DNA from: Synechococcales cyanobacterium PMM_0036
GTDB lineage: Bacteria > Cyanobacteriota > Cyanobacteriia > Elainellales > Elainellaceae
Assembly (NCBI GenBank): GCA_949127645.1
Contig: CASBQM010000327.1
Span: 1 to 5,090 of the forward strand
Length of the DNA: 5,090 nt
Direction of reading: 5' to 3'
Shown: positions 1 to 5,090 of the stretch, one piece after another
Numbering within the stretch: position 1 is the stretch's first letter
Layout: every line of letters starts with the position of its first letter
The notes under the pieces: model-generated
Database searches by the model: none
What the model was told of the DNA's origin: nothing
The model's input: only the letters and a program-made list of their open reading frames with translations
Position numbers and translations under genes: made by a program

Positions 1-506
1 CAGCTAATGAGCACAGCAAAGCCCCAGGCGATCGCCAGCACCAACTGCGGAATGGGAAACACCCGCTTTGCCAGCGGATAAAACACGATAAACGGCACGG
101 CTGCAACGCAAAGGCAAAAGCTAAAGAAGTTGAGATAGACTGCCAGACCGCAAGCGCAGGCAAAGGCGATCAGCGCTACAACAATCCCTGTTTTGACGGA
201 GAGGGCACGCGAAGCCAGAGGACGACTGCGAGTGCGGCTGACTTGAGGATCAATATTACGATCCCAGAGGTCGTTCACCACGCAGCCCGCCGCGCTAGTG
301 GCTAGAGTTCCCAAGATGATAGTGCCAACCAGGGGTAAAGGCGGCGCTCCCCGACCTGCCAACACGACTCCCCAAAGCGCAGGCAGCATCAAAATTAACC
401 GTCCGGCAGGTTTATCCCATCGCAGTAGCCGAGCCACGGTCAGCCAAATCGGTTCAGAACGGGGAGACTGCTGAGTCAGCATAGCTTCAAGGATTCTTTT
501 ACTCAT
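1..506 (-). CDS. ubiA: UbiA-family 4-hydroxybenzoate polyprenyl (solanesyl) transferase, N-terminal part
   Basis: Integral membrane prenyltransferase. In cyanobacteria this family attaches a long (solanesyl) chain to 4-hydroxybenzoate in plastoquinone synthesis. Reading the minus strand from 506 gives 168 codons before the left window edge, perhaps 55-60% of a protein that is usually about 290 aa. Visible motifs: the RLLRWDKPAGRLI entry segment (27-39), the first Asp-rich motif NDLWDRNID (78-86, form NDxxDxxxD, which binds Mg-diphosphate), the following RTRSRPLAS (91-99), and YPLAKR (143-148) leading into a hydrophobic helix. Hydrophobic stretches near 38-51, 58-77, 106-125 and 127-143 fit membrane helices. 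The second Asp-rich motif lies outside the window. An in-frame TAA two codons upstream of the ATG at 506 rules out a longer start; Met9 (ATG at 482) is an alternative. No clear Shine-Dalgarno sequence is seen. It is divergent from cphB. The substrate chain length is inferred from the phylum, not from the sequence. Confidence 0.93.
   Translation of the reverse strand, partial: MSKRILEAMLTQQSPRSEPIWLTVARLLRWDKPAGRLILMLPALWGVVLAGRGAPPLPLVGTIILGTLATSAAGCVVNDLWDRNIDPQVSRTRSRPLASRALSVKTGIVVALIAFACACGLAVYLNFFSFCLCVAAVPFIVFYPLAKRVFPIPQLVLAIAWGFAVLIS
28..35. repeat. HIP1 octamer (first of five)
   Basis: GCGATCGC occurs at 28-35 (in ubiA), 1726-1733 (in cphB), 1831-1838 (intergenic), 4399-4406 (in cphA) and 5033-5040 (in tatA). 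This highly iterated palindrome is a known hallmark of many cyanobacterial genomes; about 0.1 copy would be expected by chance in this length. Many near-copies (CGATCG cores) also occur in cphA. Confidence 0.9.
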
Positions 507-512
507 TAAGTC

Positions 513-535
513 TTACGTACAGTCACGCGATGTGC
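513..535 (+). repeat. Split repeat, copy 1 (TTACGTA-N5-ACGCGATGTGC)
   Basis: TTACGTA at 513-519 and ACGCGATGTGC at 525-535, separated by the five bases CAGTC. The same two blocks occur directly joined at 1798-1815, in the same orientation. This copy lies seven bases before the ubiA start codon. It may be a remnant of a dispersed repeat or a shared binding site; nothing in the sequence decides between them. Confidence 0.5.
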
Positions 536-735
536 AACTACTTTTCCCCTCATCTCTATCTCTTCTCCCCCAAAGATTTTTCTGGCAAGCCGTAGCACTA
601 CTCAAAGGTCTGCCTAAGGTGAGATACTGAGTGGGACGTAAGCAGCGATGGCAAGAATTGATCCAATTGGGCAATAAATCCAAAAAAATTGACATCTATC
701 CAGCTTACTTGTCGGAAAAAACGAAGAAGGAAGAG

Positions 736-741
736 TAGAAT
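736..741 (+). promoter_or_regulatory. Candidate -10 element upstream of cphB
   Basis: TAGAAT matches the TATAAT consensus at five of six positions and the TAnnnT form common in cyanobacteria. No good -35 hexamer sits 16-19 bases upstream (713-718 reads CGGAAA). If used, it would give a 5' leader of roughly 175 bases before the cphB start. This is a weak call from pattern alone. Confidence 0.2.
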
Positions 742-943
742 GTTGTCTCTGGATACCAGAAACAATGACAAGAGTACATCGCCAGAGAACACCGCCAGAG
801 GACTCTTATCAGTAATCAGGCTAGCGATCAGGCAAGCTCATAAATATGCGCAGCATTTCCCTCGATTGGCTACTGGAGCGTCTAACTCACTTTATGCCCA
901 GAATTACGCCCAGAGGAGACGCCATGCTGCAACTAGACCCTAG
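740..943 (+). other. Doubtful short leader ORF overlapping the cphB start (67 codons)
   Basis: An ATG at 740 follows AAGGA (727-731) with an 8-base spacer, and the frame stays open until 943, overlapping the first 20 bases of cphB in another frame. The protein would be basic, with no hydrophobic segment, no recognised family and no clear domain. Overlap with a downstream start can allow translational coupling, but cphB has its own strong ribosome binding site and does not need it. The candidate -10 at 736-741 overlaps this ATG, so the two calls exclude each other unless transcription starts further upstream. More likely a chance ORF than a gene. Confidence 0.15.
914..918 (+). promoter_or_regulatory. 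Shine-Dalgarno sequence of cphB
   Basis: AGGAG lies within the purine run AGAGGAGA, five bases before the ATG at 924. It decides the cphB start: the upstream in-frame ATGs at 846 and 894 have no comparable site. Confidence 0.85.
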
Positions 944-1772
944 ACTTCTTCAGCAAAGGATGCCCCAGATCACAAAAACCGCCGTCATGGTCATTGGCGG
1001 AGCCGAAGACAAACTTCACGGACGGCTCATTCTCCAAACGTTCTTTCAGCGCTGTGGGGGAGCCGATGCCCGCATTGCCATTATTCCATCTGCCTCAAGG
1101 GAGCCAGATGCAACCGGGAGCCGATATGTTGCCATTTTTGAGGCGATGGGCGCTAAGGCGATCGAGGTGGTGGACATCCGCGAACGAGAACATGGCTCTA
1201 ATCCTGAGTGGCAAGCCTTTATTGAGGACTGCACGGGTGTATTTATGACAGGCGGGGATCAGCTCCGGCTCTGCGGTCTGCTGTCAGATACACCCATTAT
1301 GGAATGTGTACGCACCCGCGCCCGATTGGGCGAAATTACGCTGGCAGGCACTAGCGCGGGGGCAGCCGTCATGGGGCAGCAAATGATTGCAGGGGGCGGC
1401 AGCGGTGAATCGCCAAATCGCTCTCTGGTGGACATGACCATAGGTTTGGGTATCATTCCAGAAGTGGTGGTTGATCAGCACTTCCATAATCGGAATCGCA
1501 TGGCGCGATTGCTGAGCGCCGTGGCTTCCAATATGGATAAGCTAGCGATCGGCATTGATGAAGATACTTGCGCTATGTTTGAAAACAACGGCACCTTTCA
1601 GGTCATTGGCAAGGGCACAGTGACCATTATTGATCCGGGCGAGTCTTCCTACACGAACTATCCCCATGTTGGTGATACCGATCCGCTGAGCATTCACAAC
1701 CTGCGTCTGCACATTTTAAGTCATGGCGATCGCTATGATCTCCACAAGCGTCAGATGGTTTCATCTCCCTAA
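924..1772 (+). CDS. cphB: Cyanophycinase (CphB), peptidase family S51
   Basis: Cytoplasmic serine exopeptidase that degrades cyanophycin to beta-Asp-Arg dipeptides, the first step in recovering stored nitrogen; an isoaspartyl dipeptidase then splits the dipeptide. From the ATG at 924 the product is 282 aa, close to the family's 270-300. Order of motifs: VIGGAEDK (23-30), IPSASREP (54-61), MTGGDQLRLCG (108-118), the nucleophile elbow GTSAGAAVMG (142-151) with Ser144, DQHFHNRNRM (184-193) with His186, and GIDEDTCA (210-217) with Glu213. The Ser-His and His-Glu spacings (42 and 27) equal those of the known Synechocystis catalytic triad Ser132/His174/Glu201. Gln113 matches the pocket residue Gln101 and Asp184 matches Asp172. 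All key residues are present, so the enzyme should be active. The frame is open back to an ATG at 846, but the extra 26 codons do not resemble the family and only 924 has a ribosome binding site. It lies 339 bases before cphA on the same strand. Confidence 0.98.
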   Translation: MLQLDPRLLQQRMPQITKTAVMVIGGAEDKLHGRLILQTFFQRCGGADARIAIIPSASREPDATGSRYVAIFEAMGAKAIEVVDIREREHGSNPEWQAFIEDCTGVFMTGGDQLRLCGLLSDTPIMECVRTRARLGEITLAGTSAGAAVMGQQMIAGGGSGESPNRSLVDMTIGLGIIPEVVVDQHFHNRNRMARLLSAVASNMDKLAIGIDEDTCAMFENNGTFQVIGKGTVTIIDPGESSYTNYPHVGDTDPLSIHNLRLHILSHGDRYDLHKRQMVSSP

Positions 1773-1797
1773 GCCTGCTTATTAGGATTCATTCAGA

Positions 1798-1815
1798 TTA
1801 CGTAACGCGATGTGC
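1798..1815 (+). repeat. Split repeat, copy 2 (TTACGTA joined to ACGCGATGTGC)
   Basis: An 18-base block matching 513-535 except that the five central bases of copy 1 are absent. It begins 26 bases after the cphB stop codon. With copy 1 it brackets cphB as a direct repeat about 1.28 kb apart. TTACGTAA within it is a perfect palindrome. Confidence 0.5.
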
Positions 1816-1824
1816 GGGTTTTCG

Positions 1825-1844
1825 GTAGTGGCGATCGCTACTGC
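1825..1844 (+). repeat. HIP1-centred hairpin
   Basis: The octamer GCGATCGC (1831-1838) is flanked by GTAGTG and TACTGC, so the RNA could form an 8-pair stem (two G-U pairs) closed by a GAUC loop. No U-run follows, so it is not a good intrinsic terminator. It may only be a HIP1 site with partly symmetrical flanks. Confidence 0.45.
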
Positions 1845-1865
1845 TCGATTGTGGCTCAATTGTGG
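1844..1865 (+). repeat. Two tandem 11-bp units
   Basis: CTCGATTGTGG (1844-1854) is followed directly by CTCAATTGTGG (1855-1865), differing at one base. The unit is about one helical turn long, which would place repeated contacts on one DNA face, but replication slippage explains it equally well. Confidence 0.5.
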
Positions 1866-2014
1866 CTAGTAACCTATGACTCCAAAAAGTTTGGCAAGCT
1901 GTTATACCCTATGGATATCCTGACCTGTCAATTTATCGGGGTCTAAGTCTGAGCTTTAATAATTCATCTTCGCTAAACGACAGGATCACCCTCTTAAAAT
2001 TCTCACCGCATTTA

Positions 2015-2039
2015 TAAAAAGTTCATGACGAACTTTTTA
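2015..2039. promoter_or_regulatory. Perfect 10-bp inverted repeat upstream of cphA (possible operator or weak terminator)
   Basis: TAAAAAGTTC (2015-2024) and GAACTTTTTA (2030-2039) are exact reverse complements around the 5-base centre ATGAC. The element ends 21 bases before the TATATA box at 2061 and 72 bases before the cphA start codon, so it would overlap or adjoin the -35 region of a cphA promoter. That position suits a dimeric regulator. As RNA it is a hairpin with a four-pair G/C-containing core, an A-run on the left and a U-run on the right, so weak termination of cphB transcripts is an alternative. It does not match the NtcA box. Confidence 0.45.
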
Positions 2040-2060
2040 GGGTGTACCTAGGCTCAAGAC

Positions 2061-2068
2061 TATATAAA
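2061..2068 (+). promoter_or_regulatory. Candidate -10 box of cphA
   Basis: TATATAAA contains TATATA (2061-2066) and TATAAA (2063-2068), each close to the TATAAT consensus, 43-50 bases before the cphA ATG. The bases 16-18 upstream are not a recognisable -35 (TAGGGT or similar), which would fit a promoter needing an activator. Pattern-based only. Confidence 0.35.
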
Positions 2069-2111
2069 TGCTGCTTTCTGCTCCATAGCCCTATGACTTT
2101 CTGATGTTGTT

Positions 2112-4838
2112 ATGCAAATTCTTAAAACCCTGACACTGCGCGGTTCCAACTACTGGAGCATCCGCCACAAAAAACTAATCGTCATTCGTCTCGATCTTGA
2201 AGACCTAACAGGGCGATTTTCCAATGAAATTCCCGACTTTTATGCAGGGTTGGCAGAGGTTTTACCCAGTTTGGTCGAGCATTTTTGTTCGTTAGGACAG
2301 CGGGGAGGCTTCCTAAGTCGAGTGCAGGAAGGAACGCTTATGGGTCATGTTGTTGAACATGTGGCGCTAGAGCTGCAAACGCTTGCCGGAATGCCAGTCG
2401 GCTTTGGGCGCACCCGCGAAACCTCTGAGACGGGTGTTTATCAGGTGGTCTTTGAATATCAGGATGAGCAGGCTGGACGCTATGCGGCGAGGGCAGCCGT
2501 TCGACTCTGCCAAAGTGTTGTGAGTACAGGCAGCTATTCTTTGGAAGAGCTAGAGCAAGACCTAACTGACCTGCGCGACTTTGGTGCCCAGGCTTCTCTC
2601 GGTCCTAGCACAGAATGCATTGTTAGAGAAGCAGAAATTCGTGGCATTCCCTGGTCGCAGTTGAGCGCCAGAGCGATTATTCAGATGGGTCATGGGGTTT
2701 ATCAAAAGCGGATTCAGGCAACTCTCAGCAGCAAGACAAGCATTCTGGGCGTTGAGCTGGCTTCTGACAAAGAAGGCACGAAGCGAGTGCTGGGGGATGC
2801 GGGCGTTCCGGTGCCCAGAGGGACGGTGATTCACTACCTGGATGAGCTGGAGCAGGCGATCGAAGATGTAGGCGGCTACCCGATCGTCATTAAGCCCCTA
2901 GACGGCAACCATGGACGGGGCATCACCATCAATATCAATCATCTGGAGCTGGCGGAAGAAGCTTACGATGCGGCTAGAGAAGTGTCTAAGGGCATTATTG
3001 TCGAGCGCTTCTACACCGGGCAAGATCATCGGGTGCTGGTCGTTAACGGCAAGCTGGTGGCGGTCGCCGAAAGGGTTCCGGCGCACGTCGTTGGCGATGG
3101 GGTCTCGACGATCGATCAGCTGATTGAAGAAACCAACCGCGATCCGCGCCGGGGCGATGGACATGAAAATATTCTCACCCGCATCGAACTCGATCGCACG
3201 TCTTGGGAGCTGCTCGATCGCCAAGGCTATGCTCTAGACACCGTGCTGGGCAAAGGCGATACCTGCTACCTCAAGGCGACCGCGAACCTTAGCACTGGCG
3301 GTATTGCGATCGATCGCACCGACGAAGTTCACCCCGAAAACGTCTGGTTATTCCAGCGAATCGGCAAAATCATGGGGCTGGATATTGCCGGAATTGATGT
3401 CGTCACAGAGGATATCACTCGACCTCTGCGAGATACGAACGGCGTAATTGTGGAAGTGAATGCGGCTCCCGGCTTCCGGATGCACTTTTGCCCTAGCGAG
3501 GGCATTCCGCGCAACGTTGCCGAACCCGTGCTAGATATGCTATTTCCACCGGGCACCCCCACCCGTGTTCCCATTCTGGCGATCACAGGCACCAACGGCA
3601 AAACCACCACGACTCGGCTGCTGGCGCACATCATGAAGCGGACGGGGCAGATTGTCGGCTACACCACCACAGACGGCATCTATATCGGCGGCTATCTGGT
3701 CGAACAAGGCGACACCACAGGACCTCAAAGCGCTCAGGTGATTCTGAATGATCCGACGGTAGAGGTGGCTGTCTTAGAAACGGCAAGAGGCGGCATTTTG
3801 CGATCGGGTCTAGGCTTCGACCAGTGCGATATTGGCGTTGTCCTCAACGTTGCCGCCGATCACTTGGGGATTGGCGACATCGACACGGTAGAAGACTTGG
3901 CGCACCTCAAGAGCATTGTGGTAGAGAGCGCTCGACCCAACGGCTATGCCATCCTTAATGCGGATGATCCATTGGTATCGGCAATGGCGGCGGGTGTACA
4001 GGCGCAGGTCGCCTATTTCTCAATGAATCCTGATAGTGAGCTGATTCGTAGTCACACCCAGCAGGGCGGACTGGCGGCTGTCTACGAAAATGGCTATCTG
4101 TCTATCCTCAAGGGCGACTGGACTCTCCGGATTGAGCAGGCGGTAAACGTGCCGCTTACTATGGGCGGACGCGCTCCCTTTATGATTGCAAACGCTTTGG
4201 CAGCTAGCTTGGCAGCGTTTGCTCATGGCGTGAAAATTGAGTACATCCGCACGGCACTGGCAACCTTCCAGGCTTCGGTGGGTCAAACGCCAGGGCGGAT
4301 GAATTTGTTTAATCTAGGACAGTTTCACGCCATGGTAGACTACGCCCACAATCCTCACAGCTATGAGGCGCTGGGTGAATTTATCCGCAACTGGACAGGC
4401 GATCGCATTGGTGTGGTAGGCGGACCTGGCGATCGGCGAGACGAGGATTTTGTTACCCTGGGCAAGCTCTCCGCCGGAATTTTCGATCGGATCATCGTTA
4501 AAGAAGACTATGACAATCGGGGTCGCCCTAGAGGAGATGCTGCCCGACTGATTATTGAGGGCATTGAGTCGGCTGGTAAAAATAACCGCTACGAAACCAT
4601 TCTGGATGAGACTGAGGCAGTCAACACAGCGCTCGATCAGGCTCCTCAGGGCAGTCTCGTTGTGATTTTCCCTGAAAGCGTCAATCGGGCGATCGACCTT
4701 ATAAAAACCCGCAATCCGCAGGATGACCTCAACCTACCCTCTAACGTCCAGCCGCAAAGCCTGATGGTGGAAAACGGCAATGGCTCCGTCAGTATGTCTC
4801 CTGTGAGTGCTGAGTCTTATGCCCAGTCAGGCAGTTAA
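2112..4838 (+). CDS. cphA: Cyanophycin synthetase (CphA)
   Basis: Cytoplasmic ATP-dependent ligase that extends cyanophycin by adding Asp to the backbone and then Arg to its side chain. Three domains are visible in 908 aa. The N domain (about 1-160) carries HVVEH (79-83), an HxxEH zinc-peptidase-like motif. The ATP-grasp G domain (about 161-480) adds Asp: VIKPLDGNHGRG (259-270, Lys261 and His267), DEVHPEN (404-410), GIDVV (427-431) and EVNAAPGFRMH (448-458, metal-binding Glu448/Asn450). The Mur-ligase-like M domain (about 487-870) adds Arg: P-loop TGTNGKTTTTR (492-502), ETARGG (556-561), NVAADHLG (579-586), NADDP (616-620), DYAHNP (743-748) and GPGDRRDED (771-779). No key motif is missing. 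Residues from about 871 on form a low-complexity tail beyond the roughly 873-residue Synechocystis enzyme. The ATG at 2112 has no Shine-Dalgarno sequence, but its N-terminus (MQILKTLTLRGSNYWSIR) fits the family start and no in-frame start lies close upstream. Confidence 0.98.
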   Translation: MQILKTLTLRGSNYWSIRHKKLIVIRLDLEDLTGRFSNEIPDFYAGLAEVLPSLVEHFCSLGQRGGFLSRVQEGTLMGHVVEHVALELQTLAGMPVGFGRTRETSETGVYQVVFEYQDEQAGRYAARAAVRLCQSVVSTGSYSLEELEQDLTDLRDFGAQASLGPSTECIVREAEIRGIPWSQLSARAIIQMGHGVYQKRIQATLSSKTSILGVELASDKEGTKRVLGDAGVPVPRGTVIHYLDELEQAIEDVGGYPIVIKPLDGNHGRGITININHLELAEEAYDAAREVSKGIIVERFYTGQDHRVLVVNGKLVAVAERVPAHVVGDGVSTIDQLIEETNRDPRRGDGHENILTRIELDRTSWELLDRQGYALDTVLGKGDTCYLKATANLSTGGIAIDRTDEVHPENVWLFQRIGKIMGLDIAGIDVVTEDITRPLRDTNGVIVEVNAAPGFRMHFCPSEGIPRNVAEPVLDMLFPPGTPTRVPILAITGTNGKTTTTRLLAHIMKRTGQIVGYTTTDGIYIGGYLVEQGDTTGPQSAQVILNDPTVEVAVLETARGGILRSGLGFDQCDIGVVLNVAADHLGIGDIDTVEDLAHLKSIVVESARPNGYAILNADDPLVSAMAAGVQAQVAYFSMNPDSELIRSHTQQGGLAAVYENGYLSILKGDWTLRIEQAVNVPLTMGGRAPFMIANALAASLAAFAHGVKIEYIRTALATFQASVGQTPGRMNLFNLGQFHAMVDYAHNPHSYEALGEFIRNWTGDRIGVVGGPGDRRDEDFVTLGKLSAGIFDRIIVKEDYDNRGRPRGDAARLIIEGIESAGKNNRYETILDETEAVNTALDQAPQGSLVVIFPESVNRAIDLIKTRNPQDDLNLPSNVQPQSLMVENGNGSVSMSPVSAESYAQSGS

Positions 4839-4845
4839 GAGAACG

Positions 4846-4880
4846 AAAAATCAGGAGGTAGCCCCTATGCCTCCTGATTT
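4846..4880. terminator. Bidirectional intrinsic terminator between convergent cphA and tatA
   Basis: AAATCAGGAGG (4848-4858) pairs perfectly with CCTCCTGATTT (4870-4880). A U-G and an A-U pair extend the stem to 13 pairs around a 7-base loop (4861-4867). On the minus strand the stem runs into TTTTT, ending about 8-10 bases past the tatA stop, so termination should be strongest for tatA. On the plus strand it follows the cphA stop by about 10 bases and ends in UUU, then CCAGCUUUU, a weaker tail. The convergent arrangement and the 49-base spacer support a shared terminator. Confidence 0.85.
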
Positions 4881-4887
4881 CCAGCTT

Positions 4888-5076
4888 TTAGCTTCCTCGA
4901 TCATCATCTTGTTCTTCAAGCCTCGCCGTTTTCTCGTCGGGCTTGTTCATTTCATCCTTAAATCCCCGCAAAGTCTTACCCAGAGCATTTCCTATCTCTG
5001 GAATTTTTTTAGGACCAAATACCAAAACGGCAGCGATCGCAATCAGACCTAACTCTGGCCAGCCCAAACCAAACAT
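4888..5076 (-). CDS. tatA: Sec-independent protein translocase subunit TatA/TatE family
   Basis: Small membrane protein that oligomerises with TatC to move folded twin-arginine-signal proteins across the thylakoid or plasma membrane. The 62-aa product has the family layout: a short N-terminus with WPE and Glu8, a single membrane helix (about 5-20), the hinge FGPKKIPE (20-27) with the invariant Phe-Gly, an amphipathic helix with LGKTLRGFKDEM (32-43), and a charged acidic tail (44-62). The polar Glu at position 8 in the helix is typical of cyanobacterial TatA and plant Tha4. The length is at the short end of the family, as expected for TatA rather than the longer TatB/Hcf106. The start at 5076 is supported by AGGAG seven bases upstream. 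It converges on cphA and shares its terminator; nothing links it functionally to cyanophycin. Confidence 0.93.
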   Translation of the reverse strand: MFGLGWPELGLIAIAAVLVFGPKKIPEIGNALGKTLRGFKDEMNKPDEKTARLEEQDDDRGS

Positions 5077-5083
5077 CGGCAGT

Positions 5084-5088
5084 CTCCT
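5084..5088 (-). promoter_or_regulatory. Shine-Dalgarno sequence of tatA
   Basis: On the minus strand AGGAG lies seven bases before the ATG at 5076, which fixes the start and shows that the gene is complete although the window ends only 14 bases upstream. Confidence 0.8.
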
Positions 5089-5090
5089 AC

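Larger units (their letters stand above)
507..923. other. Divergent intergenic region between ubiA and cphB
   Basis: These 417 bases separate the starts of ubiA (minus) and cphB (plus), so they should hold both promoters. Visible in them: one copy of a split repeat at 513-535, a pyrimidine-rich plus-strand run at 540-570, a short A-run at 682-688 next to a TTGACA hexamer (689-694) that has no matching -10 at the usual distance, a TAGAAT hexamer (736-741), and two close copies of CGCCAGAG (780-787 and 793-800). No NtcA-type GTA-N8-TAC box was found by eye. No RNA gene is recognised. One short ORF with a fair ribosome binding site (740-943) is listed separately as doubtful. Confidence 0.6.
1773..2111 (+). 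other. Intergenic region between cphB and cphA
   Basis: A 339-base spacer with no credible gene on either strand. From left to right it holds the second split-repeat copy (1798-1815), a hairpin centred on a HIP1 octamer (1825-1844), an 11-bp tandem duplication (1844-1865), a weak TTGGCA hexamer (1891-1896) without a convincing -10, a perfect AT-rich palindrome (2015-2039) and a TATATAAA box (2061-2068). The length and the elements near its right end suggest that cphA has its own promoter rather than depending only on read-through from cphB. No standard U-tracted terminator follows cphB. Confidence 0.6.

Noticed and set aside
689..694. Perfect -35 hexamer TTGACA upstream of cphB
   Set aside because: No -10-like hexamer lies 16-19 bases downstream (712-717 reads TCGGAA), so it was not called a promoter.
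846..923. Longer cphB start at ATG 846 (or 894) giving up to 26 extra residues
   Set aside because: No ribosome binding site precedes either ATG, the added residues do not resemble the cyanophycinase N-terminus, and the ATG at 924 has AGGAG at ideal spacing and gives the expected length.
1825..1841. NtcA-like GTA...TAC box upstream of cphA
   Set aside because: The two half-sites are 11 bases apart, not 8, and arise from the symmetrical flanks of a HIP1 octamer. No GTA-N8-TAC was found in either intergenic region by eye.
2562..3634. Several long antisense ORFs inside cphA (for example 2898-3224 and 3329-3634, minus)
   Set aside because: They lie wholly within a strongly supported cphA reading frame and show no family motif; long shadow frames are common in coding DNA of this composition.
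4867..5052. Plus-strand ORF starting ATG 4867 behind a perfect AGGAGG
   Set aside because: It is antisense to a clear TatA protein, the AGGAGG is one arm of the terminator stem, and the predicted product resembles nothing known.
1..5090. RNA genes, CRISPR arrays, insertion sequences or a new gene system
   Set aside because: No tRNA-like cloverleaf, array of spaced repeats, transposase reading frame or terminal inverted repeat was seen; the window is fully explained by four known genes and their control regions.

Overview
The window is ordinary cyanobacterial chromosome carrying the cyanophycin (multi-L-arginyl-poly-L-aspartate) storage locus. Three things point to a cyanobacterium: the adjacent cphB-cphA pair with cyanobacterial-type protein sequences, a plastoquinone-type UbiA prenyltransferase, and five perfect copies of the cyanobacterial octamer GCGATCGC (HIP1) in 5.1 kb, where chance would give about 0.1. 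The genus cannot be fixed by eye.

Layout: (1) 1-506, minus strand: N-terminal 168 codons of a UbiA-family 4-hydroxybenzoate polyprenyltransferase, cut by the left window edge. (2) 507-923: a 417-base divergent intergenic region that holds the control sequences of ubiA and cphB and one doubtful leader ORF. (3) 924-1772, plus: cphB, cyanophycinase, complete (282 aa); the start is fixed by a strong Shine-Dalgarno sequence. (4) 1773-2111: a 339-base spacer with a split repeat also found in the other intergenic region, a HIP1-centred hairpin, an 11-bp tandem duplication, and an AT-rich 25-bp palindrome just upstream of a candidate -10 of cphA. (5) 2112-4838, plus: cphA, cyanophycin synthetase, complete (908 aa), with all three domains and their key motifs. 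(6) 4839-4887: a 49-base convergent spacer holding a strong bidirectional hairpin terminator. (7) 4888-5076, minus: a complete small TatA-family twin-arginine translocase subunit.

How the genes work together: CphA polymerises aspartate and arginine into cyanophycin at the cost of ATP, and CphB cuts the polymer to beta-Asp-Arg dipeptides when nitrogen is needed. They form one make-and-break module for nitrogen storage. The long spacer with its own candidate promoter suggests cphA can be transcribed separately from cphB. UbiA (plastoquinone head-group prenylation) and TatA (protein export across thylakoid or plasma membrane) are neighbours with no evident functional link.

I found no new gene system. 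The points worth a second look are small: the palindrome upstream of cphA, the split repeat bracketing cphB, the terminator that mimics a ribosome binding site, and a low-complexity tail on CphA.
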